Positions 16,548 to 24,822 of a stretch of 64,000 nucleotides of DNA are shown here, in pieces. A program made the translations under genes and the position numbers. The notes beneath the pieces were generated by a model. It saw only the letters and a list, made by a program, of their open reading frames with translations, was not told the DNA's origin and did not search any database. The stretch comes from a gamma proteobacterium symbiont of Stewartia floridana (GTDB lineage: Bacteria; Pseudomonadota; Gammaproteobacteria; Chromatiales; Chromatiaceae), in assembly GCA_003676145.1 (NCBI GenBank), contig NAUB01000019.1:62001-126000 (forward strand). The letters run 5' to 3'. Position 1 is the first letter of the stretch, and each line of letters opens with the position of its first letter.

Positions 16548-18482
16548 CTACTCGGCCTGTTTCTGCAATACACCCATCAACGAGAAGAAACGCTGCACAA
16601 CACTCAGATCCCTGGTCTTGGTCATGGGGGGCAGACTGCGGATGAAGACTTTACCATAGGGCTTGTTCAACAAGCGTGGATCACAGATCACCAGCACACC
16701 CCGATCCGACTCATCCCGGATCAGACGCCCGGCCCCCTGTTTCAATGCAATTGCCGCCTGGGGCAGTTGAAAGGTCATAAAGGGATTCCCCCCCTTCTGT
16801 CGCAATGCATCGATGCGTGCCTGCAATACCGGGTCACCGGGAGAGGCAAAAGGCAACTTGTCGATAATCACACAGGAGAGCGCCTCACCACGCACATCGA
16901 TCCCTTCCCAGAAACTGGATGTACCCAACAGCACCGCATTGCCCAGTTCACGAAACTGTTCAACCAGTTCCGTGCGTGGTGCGGTACCCTGCACCAGCAT
17001 CGGATAATCGAGCTTGTCCTGCAGATATTCCGCCGCTTCCTGCAGGGCTCTGTGGCTGGTATAGAGGAGAAAGGCTCTGCCATTGCTCGCCTTGAGAATC
17101 GGCAGCGAGAGATCCGAAACTGTCCGATTGAAGTTGCGATCCGAAGGCTCCGGCAGACCCTGAGGCACATACCAGACGGCCTGGCGCGGATAGTCGAAGG
17201 GACTGTCCCAACAGTGGGTCGTCGCCTCCTGCAGACCCAGCTGGTTGGTAAAGTGATCAAAGCTGTCACCAACCGCCAGAGTCGCCGAGGTAAAGATCCA
17301 TGCCGCATGGTGGGCCTGCATCACCCCACGAAAGATATTCGCAATATCCAATGGGGTGCGATTCAGGCGAAAGCTCTGACGCTGGGTCTCATACCAGCGG
17401 ATCGACTCCTCGGCCTGATCATCCATCAGACCCTGTAAGCGCTGGATCTGAACTTCGCAACGCTCCTTGATACTGTCCAGGCCCTTGCCCCGACCTTCGA
17501 CCGCAGTGAGTGCTTCAAGCAGATCATCCAGCGCCTGTTGTAGGTTTTCCAACTGCACATTGACGGATGGGTTGTCAGAGAGTTCGGACCAGGCGCCACG
17601 TCGCACCTCCAGACCGAAAGCCAGTCGCAGATCCTGGGACGCCCGCTTCAGCGCTTCCGCACGATCCATCAGTTGCGGTGTGTCCTTGGCCTCCTTGTGA
17701 TATTCGGTGATGCAATCCTTGGCCAGTTCATTCAGCTGACGACCGCTGAGCGTAATACCGAAAAAGTTACCGGCCACCTCCGGCAGTTGATGAGCCTCAT
17801 CGAGAATGAAACAGTCGGCACTCGGCAGCAGTTCACCAAAGCCCTCCTCTTTGAGCGCCATGTCTGCACACAGCAGATGGTGGTTGATGACCACCAGGTC
17901 CGCCTCCTGGGCCCGTTTTCTTGCCTCGACCAGGTAGCATTTGCTGTAGGCGCTGCACTCCTGCCCCAGACAGTTGTCGGTGGTTGAGGTGACCACCGGC
18001 CAGATCGAGGCATCTTCCGGAATCTCAGACATGTCGCCGATATCACCGCTTTTGGTGGTGGTGGACCACTCGCGGATCTCCTGTAGCTGTCCGAGCTGCT
18101 GTTTGGTCAAACGGATCTCCTCCACCAGGGTGTTCTCCAGTCGATGGATACAGAGATAGTTGGAGCGCCCTTTCAACAGCGCCGTACTGACCGGACTGGA
18201 GAGGCTCTGCCGCACCTTCGGCAGGTCCCGGTGATAGAGCTGATCCTGCAGGTTTTTCGTGCCGGTGGAGATGATCACCTTGCGCCCGGACATGAGTGCC
18301 GGCACCAGATAGGCGAAGGTCTTGCCGGTGCCGGTTCCCGCTTCGCAGATCAGCACGCCGCCCTGCTGCATGATCTCGGCAACCTGCTGCGCCATCTCCT
18401 GCTGCTGCGGCCGATAGGAGAATCCCTCGATACGGCTGGCAAGCCAACCTTCAGGGGCGAAGATCTCGGCAATCTCTTTCAT
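16548..18482 (-). CDS. DinG-family ATP-dependent DNA helicase (YoaA-like)
   Basis: This 644-residue superfamily 2 helicase of the XPD/DinG group is similar in length and motifs to YoaA. Motif I is CEAGTGTGKTFAYL (about residues 43-56). Four cysteines spaced as in an Fe-S cluster domain appear in NCLGQECSAYSKCYL and an upstream NYLCIHR. Motif II is DEAH (about 229), and motif VI is QGAGRLIRDESDRG. It unwinds DNA 5' to 3', probably in repair and replication-fork rescue. It follows a 165-residue protein gene by 78 bases on the same strand. Confidence 0.92.
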   Translation of the reverse strand: MKEIAEIFAPEGWLASRIEGFSYRPQQQEMAQQVAEIMQQGGVLICEAGTGTGKTFAYLVPALMSGRKVIISTGTKNLQDQLYHRDLPKVRQSLSSPVSTALLKGRSNYLCIHRLENTLVEEIRLTKQQLGQLQEIREWSTTTKSGDIGDMSEIPEDASIWPVVTSTTDNCLGQECSAYSKCYLVEARKRAQEADLVVINHHLLCADMALKEEGFGELLPSADCFILDEAHQLPEVAGNFFGITLSGRQLNELAKDCITEYHKEAKDTPQLMDRAEALKRASQDLRLAFGLEVRRGAWSELSDNPSVNVQLENLQQALDDLLEALTAVEGRGKGLDSIKERCEVQIQRLQGLMDDQAEESIRWYETQRQSFRLNRTPLDIANIFRGVMQAHHAAWIFTSATLAVGDSFDHFTNQLGLQEATTHCWDSPFDYPRQAVWYVPQGLPEPSDRNFNRTVSDLSLPILKASNGRAFLLYTSHRALQEAAEYLQDKLDYPMLVQGTAPRTELVEQFRELGNAVLLGTSSFWEGIDVRGEALSCVIIDKLPFASPGDPVLQARIDALRQKGGNPFMTFQLPQAAIALKQGAGRLIRDESDRGVLVICDPRLLNKPYGKVFIRSLPPMTKTRDLSVVQRFFSLMGVLQKQAE

Positions 18483-18560
18483 GATTCAGTGGCCGGAGGA
18501 TGCATTGGATCGAATGGCTGGGTGTTGCTGAAACTGTCTCGGCCTGCCGGGTGGGAAAAC

Positions 18561-19058
18561 TCAGTCTGACTGGTTATCCCAGACTTCCTCTTCAAGACCG
18601 CTCTCTCTGGTCCAGGCGAGTCTTCCAATGATTTTGAATCTGGCCACTGACATGGCTCCCCGCTTCGCCCGGTTGCTACTGCTCTCCTCGATATATTCGA
18701 GAATCTCTTCCCGTTCCGCTTCATAGATCTCATAGGGTTCATATTCTTCATCCATGAGTACCAGCACCACACTGTCCCAGCTCTTATCCAGCTTCAGCTG
18801 ACCAATGCGCTGTCCCGATTTACTCTCATCGAAAATGGTGCGGGATTTTATCTGGATGCGTTTATCGTCACGCTCGGGATCAATTGCGTTAAAGCCCCCC
18901 TCCGCCGTATTGTTGGGCTCCAGCTGCAACAATTTGATCGCATCGAACTCGGCAATTTCATTGCTGATACCAGGCAGTGGCTTACCCATGGTACGCCGAT
19001 ACTCGGCGGCCAGCACCCTGGCCTGGCTGATCAACTTGTCGGCTTCGTATACGCTCAA
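18561..19058 (-). CDS. hypothetical protein with a possible PD-(D/E)XK-like core
   Basis: I do not recognise this 165-residue soluble protein with confidence. The first third is helical with a conserved-looking Glu/Asp segment (NEIAEFDAIKLLQL); a beta stretch GFNAID and then KRIQIKSRTI follow. The spacing of acidic residues before a Q-x-K strand resembles the PD-(D/E)XK nuclease-like fold, which is an inference from pattern only. The C-terminal half is acidic (DEEYEPYEIYEAEREEILEY) and ends ARFKIIGRLAW. It precedes the helicase gene by 78 bases and the pair may be co-transcribed, compatible with a DNA-related role. Confidence 0.75.
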   Translation of the reverse strand: MSVYEADKLISQARVLAAEYRRTMGKPLPGISNEIAEFDAIKLLQLEPNNTAEGGFNAIDPERDDKRIQIKSRTIFDESKSGQRIGQLKLDKSWDSVVLVLMDEEYEPYEIYEAEREEILEYIEESSSNRAKRGAMSVARFKIIGRLAWTRESGLEEEVWDNQSD

Positions 19059-19261
19059 GCCTTAACTCCCGGAACTGAGATTGAGGTCCAGGCGGGATTG
19101 TAGCCTATCTTCCACTGCTTTCGCATATCGCATCACTAAATCCGCCAAATGAAAACCCAAGGATGACCGCTTGAAAGAGTCATACACTACACTATCCGAG
19201 CGGGCCGACACACAGGCTAGTGGGCCACGCGGGCCGAATGCTACTTACTTAAGCCTTTGTT

Positions 19262-19278
19262 GGTGGGGCATGGCCCCA
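19262..19278. repeat. GGTGGGGC-ATG-GCCCCa palindrome, copy 1
   Basis: A degenerate copy of a small hairpin found twice more as a perfect 8-base-pair stem with a 3-base loop at 38813-38831 and 39133-39151. It lies in the approximately 290-base gap between the 165-residue protein gene and mrcB, next to the mrcB terminator. No coding capacity. Confidence 0.55.
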
Positions 19279-19322
19279 GTAAACTCTCTGACAAAACGAG
19301 ATGCCATGAGTTTTCGTGCTAA

Positions 19323-19350
19323 AAACTCGGGCCTGTTAACAGGCCCTGAG
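19323..19350 (-). terminator. Rho-independent terminator of mrcB
   Basis: On the minus strand, GGGCCTGTTAACAGGCCC forms a stem that is extended by CTC/GAG on its flanks and is followed by TTTTT. It begins within two bases of the mrcB stop. A second small hairpin (GAGTTTT/AAAACTC) overlaps the T-run. The palindrome belongs to the family also seen at 2980 and 41449. Confidence 0.85.
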
Positions 19351-19351
19351 A

Positions 19352-21676
19352 CTATCTGAACAGACCCTGCAACCACTCCACCCCGTCATCCATGAGTGAA
19401 TGGGTATTGGCACAGGGAGCGTTACCCAGTGTTATCGAGCCACTGATAACAGGATAGTCTACCGCATTCCGACACCCCTCACCCCGCAGCCCGGAAGCCG
19501 GATCTATGGCTACCATCTCAACCCCCCTGGGCAGATCCTCGAGCAGTGATTGGATACCGATGCTGTTCATCAGATCAGCCCAGACCCGCATCGCGCCGGA
19601 TGAACCGGTCAGTCCGGTTGGCGCATTGTCATCACGACCGATCCAGGCCACCGATACCCGCCGACGGTCAAAGCCGGCAAACCAACTGTCGCGTAACTTA
19701 TCGGTGGTACCGGTCTTGCCGGCGACTGCGGTGTCATCCGGCAACAGCCATTGCAGCGCCTTGCCGGTACCACTGCGGGTCACCTCCTGGAGCGCCTGCC
19801 GCAACAGATAGACCGCTTTGCTATCGGCTCTCGACTCGATCTCCAGAGGGTAGCGGGAGAGTGGTTCTCCCTGGCTGTCGGTAACCTCCCGAATCGACTT
19901 CAGCGTCGCACTGAAGCCTCCGTTCGCCAGTGTCTGGTACATCTGTGTCATCTCCAGAGGCGAGAGTGAGACCGCACCCAGCAACAGGGAGGGATAGGCG
20001 GAGATCGGCCGTCTGATACCGAGCTGGTAGAGGCTGTCGAGCACCGATTTCAAGCCGACAGAGAGCCCCAAATGCACCGTCGCCAGATTCAGCGACTCCA
20101 CCAAAGCCTGCTGCAGATTGACATCCTCATGGATCAGATTGTCGTAATTATCCGGCGCCCAGATCTCGCCATTGGCCCCTTTGATACGAATCGGTTTGTC
20201 TTCCAGGGGGGTAAACAGCTGATAGCGTCCCGGCTGGTCCAGGGCACTCAGGTAGACCGCTGGCTTGATCAGCGAGCCTACCGGGCGTACCGCATCGAGT
20301 GCCCGGTTGAAGCCAGCGAAGCGGGGATTACGGTCGCCAACCAGAGCCGTCACTTCGCCGGTCTCCACATCGGCCAGGGTTACCGCCCCCTGCAGCGTGC
20401 CTGCGGCTATCCCGCGCGCCTTTTCCAACCTCTTGAGCTGCTTCGACAGCGCCAGTTCGGCGCGCTCCTGAAGCCAGGGATCGAGGGTTGAAAAGACCCT
20501 TAACCCCCCCGCATTCAGATCCGCCTCCTTGTAGTCGCGACGCAGTTGGCGCTTGACCAGATCCATGAAGGCCGGGCTGCCGGAGCTGTGCAGGCTGCCC
20601 TGTTCAACACCCAGAGGAGCCTGTTGCGCCTTGGCCGCCTGCTGGGCATCGATCACCCCCTGATCGCGCATCAGCTGCAGCACCAGATGACGACGCTGTT
20701 TGGCCTGTTTGGGGTGACGTCTGGGATCGTAGGCCGAGGGTCCCCGTACCAGCGTCACCAGCATCGCCAAACGGGGCAGGTCGAGCTCCTGCAACGGCCG
20801 GTTGAAATAGAAACGGCTGGCCAGGGCAAAACCGTGGATCGCACGACCACCCTGCTGCCCCAGATAGATCTCATTGGCGTAGGCCTGCAGTATCTCATCC
20901 TTGCTGTATCGCCAATCGAGAATCAGCGCCATCAGGGCCTCGTTGAATTTTCGCCACAGGCTGCGCTGCGGATTGAGAAAAAAGTTCTTCACCAGTTGCT
21001 GGGTCAGAGTACTTCCCCCCTGCACCACCCGTTTGGCTCTCAGATTGGCCCACAGGGCCCTGGCGATGGCGATCGGATCGACACCGAAATGGTGATGGAA
21101 ATTTCGATCCTCCACAGCAATCAGAGCATCGACCAACAGTTCAGGCAGCTCATCCCGACTCAACAGGATACGATCCTCCCCGTGGGCAGAGCTGAGACTG
21201 CCGATCAGTCTGGGTTCGATGCGATAGTGGCCGACCGGCTCACCGCTCGATGCCCGCTTCAGGGACCTGACCCCCTGGCTGCCCAAAGTGACCTCCATAT
21301 AGTCGCTGGGGCGATCGATATCGGGAAAGTGGAATGCCCGGGTGCGCAGCAGGACCCGGCCTCGGTATCTGGAGTATTCACCGGGTCGATCCGGGTGTTT
21401 GACCTGACGGTAGCCGAGTCCCAGCAGGGTCTGTTCCAGATGCTCCAGAGTCACCGGTGCACCAGGATAGAGCGCGAGGGAACGGCCATAGACTTTGGCC
21501 GGTAGAGACCAGCGCTGCCCCTCGAAGCGGGCCTGAACCACCCGGTCCAGATAGAGGGTGTACAACAACATCGCCAGGCTCAGGGTGATCACCATCAGCC
21601 ACAGCCAGCGCCGCCAAGAGACACCCCGTTTCGGCTTGCGCTGTTTACGAACGGTTTTTTTTCGCGGCTTCGCCAT
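19352..21676 (-). CDS. mrcB: bifunctional penicillin-binding protein 1B
   Basis: This 774-residue class A PBP polymerises and cross-links peptidoglycan. A basic cytoplasmic tail precedes one membrane helix (LWLMVITLSLAMLLYTLYL, about residues 25-43). A UB2H-like regulatory domain covers about 60-150, as in PBP1B and not PBP1A. The glycosyltransferase domain has the catalytic Glu in VEDRNFHHHFGVDP and the GGSTLTQQLVKN motif. The transpeptidase domain has SLIK (SxxK), SLN (SxN) and KTGTTDKLRDSWFAGFD (KTG). All catalytic motifs are intact. It would normally be activated by the lipoprotein LpoB, which I do not see nearby. A strong terminator follows. Confidence 0.95.
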   Translation of the reverse strand: MAKPRKKTVRKQRKPKRGVSWRRWLWLMVITLSLAMLLYTLYLDRVVQARFEGQRWSLPAKVYGRSLALYPGAPVTLEHLEQTLLGLGYRQVKHPDRPGEYSRYRGRVLLRTRAFHFPDIDRPSDYMEVTLGSQGVRSLKRASSGEPVGHYRIEPRLIGSLSSAHGEDRILLSRDELPELLVDALIAVEDRNFHHHFGVDPIAIARALWANLRAKRVVQGGSTLTQQLVKNFFLNPQRSLWRKFNEALMALILDWRYSKDEILQAYANEIYLGQQGGRAIHGFALASRFYFNRPLQELDLPRLAMLVTLVRGPSAYDPRRHPKQAKQRRHLVLQLMRDQGVIDAQQAAKAQQAPLGVEQGSLHSSGSPAFMDLVKRQLRRDYKEADLNAGGLRVFSTLDPWLQERAELALSKQLKRLEKARGIAAGTLQGAVTLADVETGEVTALVGDRNPRFAGFNRALDAVRPVGSLIKPAVYLSALDQPGRYQLFTPLEDKPIRIKGANGEIWAPDNYDNLIHEDVNLQQALVESLNLATVHLGLSVGLKSVLDSLYQLGIRRPISAYPSLLLGAVSLSPLEMTQMYQTLANGGFSATLKSIREVTDSQGEPLSRYPLEIESRADSKAVYLLRQALQEVTRSGTGKALQWLLPDDTAVAGKTGTTDKLRDSWFAGFDRRRVSVAWIGRDDNAPTGLTGSSGAMRVWADLMNSIGIQSLLEDLPRGVEMVAIDPASGLRGEGCRNAVDYPVISGSITLGNAPCANTHSLMDDGVEWLQGLFR

Positions 21677-21931
21677 GGTTAATCAGAATTCCATAAAAAA
21701 CAGTCAATCTGTCACTGCAGGTAGTTTTTCCGCTGTGTACGCTTTCCAGGCGGCATGATACCCCAGCCGACCGCCAAAAGAGCCCTCCAGTTCCCATTCA
21801 CGGGTTTGCAAAAATGAATTAAATCGATGATTTCAGGCAATTAATGCCTAAAATTCAAAATCGTGAATCAAGTCTCAAAAACGATGGTCGCTAAATACAG
21901 GCATGGACACTGAACAGCGTTAGGAAAAAGT

Positions 21932-22615
21932 ATGCAAGCGATGTCTAGCTATTTTAAGCCGTTACTATCTATCCCCTTTCTGTTTCTGCTGTTGTCGGCA
22001 CAACCGGCGGCGAGCGCAGAGGTGGATGCCGATCAGGAGATGCAGCTGAGAAACATGCTCGAAAAGCGCATCTCAGAGATCGCCAACAATGAAAAACTGA
22101 AGCAGAGTATGGCCAAAGAGGGCCGCAACCGGACGGTATTGTGCAATACCTGTCATGGTACTGACGGTATGGCCACACAGCCTTTGACGCCCAATCTGGC
22201 GGGTCAGAATCCAGTCTATATCGTTGATCAGTTTCAGCGATTCGGTGATGGTCGTCGCAACGACTATCTGATGAGTAATCTGGCCAAGACCTTCACCCTT
22301 GAGGATAAGATCAAAATCGCCATCTACTACGCAGAGATGGATATGAAACTCTCAGGCGGTGGTAAACCGGAGCTGATGCAGAAAGGCAAGCAGATCTACA
22401 AAGAGGTCTGTGTGGAGTGTCACGGGGACAATGGCCGGGGTCAGGAGGGTTATGCCCGATTGGCCGGTCAGCGCTACGACTATGTGGTGAAGATGCTGAA
22501 AGAGTTCCGGGATCGTACCGGCAAACGGACCAATGTCTGGATGACAGGCGTTGCCATCCGCCTGAATGACCAGGATATGGAGGCTGTGGCGACCTATCTG
22601 GCCAATTTGAAGTAA
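21932..22615 (+). CDS. dihaem cytochrome c (c4-like)
   Basis: This 227-residue protein has a signal peptide (LSIPFLFLLLSAQPAASAE) and two haem c attachment motifs, CNTCHG near residue 71 and CVECHG near residue 160, each in its own domain of about 85 residues. Each domain is followed by typical motifs (NLAGQNPVYIVDQFQRFGDGRR; RLAGQRYDYVVKMLKEFRDRTGKR). This tandem arrangement is that of the cytochrome c4 / c553-like family of periplasmic electron carriers, which donate to terminal oxidases. Here it could carry electrons from sulfur oxidation, an inference from the presence of soxB. The ATG at 21932 follows TAGGAAAAAG. It has its own promoter region (250 bases from mrcB, divergent). Confidence 0.92.
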   Translation: MQAMSSYFKPLLSIPFLFLLLSAQPAASAEVDADQEMQLRNMLEKRISEIANNEKLKQSMAKEGRNRTVLCNTCHGTDGMATQPLTPNLAGQNPVYIVDQFQRFGDGRRNDYLMSNLAKTFTLEDKIKIAIYYAEMDMKLSGGGKPELMQKGKQIYKEVCVECHGDNGRGQEGYARLAGQRYDYVVKMLKEFRDRTGKRTNVWMTGVAIRLNDQDMEAVATYLANLK

Positions 22616-22701
22616 TCGGCAGCCCAGCTATCCAGCCAGCTCAAAGCCACACCCAATGAGAATGCCTGTGGCGAGTTTTATCAACCAATCAGGAGATTGG
22701 C

Positions 22702-23433
22702 TCAATTGGGGGCCAATTGCCGCCCATAGCCGACTCTGGCGCAACCCAGACCACAGCCCAAACGCTTCTCCGACAGCGGAAACTTGGCCAGGCGCAGTTT
22801 CAGATAGCGGTAGAGTTCATCCAGCCAGACCGGCTCTTCTGTGGCGGTGATCGCCCGGCTGCGGAAATCATAGGGGACGATCAGCACAGCGGCCTTCTCC
22901 ACACCCAGCCTGGCCACCAGGTAGAAAAGCTCCTCGATATAGTGATTACCGATCGCCAGGCAACCGGCTGACCAGGCGCTGCCGTGGATGTAGATGTGGT
23001 TGCCGGGTGAATGGCGATCCTCACGACCGGCCTGAACCCAATCGAAGGCGTTGGGATAGTTGAGCCTCATCGACAGATGAAAATGGCTGTTGGGGTTGAG
23101 ACCGACGATGCGGTAGAAACCTTCCGGCACCTGTTTGTCGCCCTCCCTCAGCTTGGGCCCAGCCTCGCCACTGGCGGCAAAGACCGCGTAGTCGTGGATG
23201 AACCACCAACGCTGCTGTGAATAGGCCCAGAGCTCCAAACGGCGGCTCTCCTTGAGTGCAATCAGCTGCACCCGCTGGGGTGGAAAATCGACACCAGCCT
23301 GTTCGAAACGAGCGGCGATACGTTGCCCGGCATCCCCATCCAATTGCTGCATGACAGCCTCGAGTGGCGCATTGGGAGAGGCCTGGGCGGTCAGCACCCA
23401 GCCGGAAACCAGTAGTAGAATCCAAAACCTCAT
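22702..23433 (-). CDS. L,D-transpeptidase (YkuD-fold) family protein
   Basis: This 243-residue exported protein (signal peptide MRFWILLLVSGWVLTAQA) has the YkuD catalytic signature in IYIHGSAWSAGCLAIGNHYIEELF at about residues 175-198, with the nucleophile Cys, its His and the Ser-x-Gly-Cys motif intact. Such enzymes form 3-3 cross-links, attach lipoproteins, or, in the YafK/DpaA subgroup, cleave the lipoprotein from peptidoglycan. The overall length and the FYRIVGLNPNSHFHLSMRLNYPN segment resemble YafK-type proteins. The ATG at 23433 is preferred over that at 23442 because it overlaps the stop of the upstream amidotransferase gene as ATGA, showing translational coupling. Confidence 0.87.
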   Translation of the reverse strand: MRFWILLLVSGWVLTAQASPNAPLEAVMQQLDGDAGQRIAARFEQAGVDFPPQRVQLIALKESRRLELWAYSQQRWWFIHDYAVFAASGEAGPKLREGDKQVPEGFYRIVGLNPNSHFHLSMRLNYPNAFDWVQAGREDRHSPGNHIYIHGSAWSAGCLAIGNHYIEELFYLVARLGVEKAAVLIVPYDFRSRAITATEEPVWLDELYRYLKLRLAKFPLSEKRLGCGLGCARVGYGRQLAPN

Positions 23434-24140
23434 ACCCTGCATAGCACCCTGTTCAGCCAGTTACCGTAGATAATAGCGGAGATCTCATGCAGCTGGGCAA
23501 TCTGCCGATCCAGGTTCTGCAAGATGGTCTCGACCGATTGGCGACAGCTCGAGTGCGTCTCCAGATCGCTGCCATAGCGTTCGATCCAGTTCCTGATCAT
23601 CGACTCGGTCATCTCCAGATGAAACTGCAGACCCAGATGATCCCCCAGCGCAAACCCCTGGTGGGGGTAGCAGTCACTCTCCATTATCCATCGGCTGCCG
23701 GCAGGTAAAGTGAAGGTATCCGCATGCCAGTGAAAGGCCATGAACTGTTCCGGCAGGCCCTGCAGCCAATCGGCCGGATCATGCTGCGGAATCCCCCGCA
23801 CCGGATGCCAGCCGATCTCCATGTCGTCCCCCCGGGTCACCTCTCCGCCCAGGGCCCGACTGATCATCTGGGCACCGAAACAGATCCCCAGAATCGGCAG
23901 ATCCTGATCGATCGCCTTGCGGATCAGTGCCAGTTCACCCTCCATCCAGGAGAGTTGGTCATTGACACTCACACCAGCCCCCATAAAAACCAGTGCCGAG
24001 ACATCATCGGTGCTCTGGGGAACCGGATTGGCCTCATCCACACAGACCATCTCCCAGGGTACGGATCGTTGATGCAGATAGTCCCCCAGATAGCCCGGAG
24101 GTTTACAGACCATATGACGGAAGATTCGGATCGGCTTCAT
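23430..24140 (-). CDS. class I glutamine amidotransferase (GMP synthase-like)
   Basis: This 236-residue stand-alone class I glutamine amidotransferase hydrolyses glutamine with the catalytic triad Cys in LGICFGAQMISRALGG (about residue 85) and His in LGLQFHLEMTESMI (about 173), followed by Glu. It resembles the YfeJ/GuaA-like group whose ammonia acceptor is usually unknown, and no synthase partner is encoded next to it. The gene is coupled by an ATGA overlap to the L,D-transpeptidase gene. The pairing could suggest amidation or release of a cell-wall component, which is only an inference. Confidence 0.9.
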   Translation of the reverse strand: MKPIRIFRHMVCKPPGYLGDYLHQRSVPWEMVCVDEANPVPQSTDDVSALVFMGAGVSVNDQLSWMEGELALIRKAIDQDLPILGICFGAQMISRALGGEVTRGDDMEIGWHPVRGIPQHDPADWLQGLPEQFMAFHWHADTFTLPAGSRWIMESDCYPHQGFALGDHLGLQFHLEMTESMIRNWIERYGSDLETHSSCRQSVETILQNLDRQIAQLHEISAIIYGNWLNRVLCRV

Positions 24141-24249
24141 CTACAATTTTTTATACGTTTGACGATTCCAGTGCGCCGCCATCGAGGCGAAAACTGCCCC
24201 GATGGAAGCGGATAATTGATTCTAACCTGAAACGGTCACGAATGTGGAT

Positions 24250-24822
24250 TCAGCTGGTGATTTCAGCACGCACGATGTAGCGAAGAGGCCCCCCAGGCAT
24301 CAGGGCATCAAAAGGGAAGCAGGTGATCAGCAACAGCTCCTGAGGGCCTGTCAGGGGGATCTGCCAACCGGCCCGCTGATCCACCACCAGATGTTCAACC
24401 ACCCGATAATCCATCTCTCTGCCATCCCCCCCCTGAAGCTTGAGAATATCGCCGATCTGCAGATCCTTGAGAAAGCGAAAATGGGTATCCCGATGGCCGG
24501 AGACGAAACTGCGCCCCACCCCACCGGGCAGAGTACTCTGTTCCGCCCAGCCTGGGCCAAACGCCAGGGTTGCGCCACTGTCGCCACTCAGCACCAGACG
24601 ACTCACCCCGAGGCGGGGTGAGACGAGCCGGGCTACCGGCCAGGTGTCGGCCCAGGGCCAGGGAGTGACCTGGCTCTGGCCGTTCAGCGTGCGCTGCCAG
24701 GCAACAGTGATCAACCCTTCGGCAAGCCAGGCCTTGGCCTCGATCCATAGCCCGTTTGCCAGCATCCCGCCACCGAGCAGCGCCATCAGCAAGGCCAATG
24801 TCTGAGCCACTCTCAAACCCAT
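24250..24822 (-). CDS. class GN sortase
   Basis: This 190-residue transpeptidase of the Gram-negative (class GN) sortase group cuts an LPxT-like signal and joins the protein to an envelope acceptor. It has an N-terminal membrane anchor (LALLMALLGGGMLANGLW). The sortase catalytic His lies in SFVSGHRDTHFRFL (about residue 111), the Cys in LLLITCFPFDAL (about 169) and the Arg in GGPLRYIVRAE. It overlaps the end of the preceding target-protein gene by 10 bases. Together with PdsO, target, PdsR and PdsS it forms the known proteobacterial dedicated sortase system, in which one sortase serves one substrate. Confidence 0.95.
   Translation of the reverse strand: MGLRVAQTLALLMALLGGGMLANGLWIEAKAWLAEGLITVAWQRTLNGQSQVTPWPWADTWPVARLVSPRLGVSRLVLSGDSGATLAFGPGWAEQSTLPGGVGRSFVSGHRDTHFRFLKDLQIGDILKLQGGDGREMDYRVVEHLVVDQRAGWQIPLTGPQELLLITCFPFDALMPGGPLRYIVRAEITS

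Noticed and set aside
19171-19359. 62-codon plus-strand frame across the mrcB terminator
   Set aside because: It is composed of the palindromes and terminator sequence and has no ribosome site.
20072-20491. long frames antisense to mrcB and other genes
   Set aside because: They lie opposite strong genes with intact motifs and show the composition of shadow frames.
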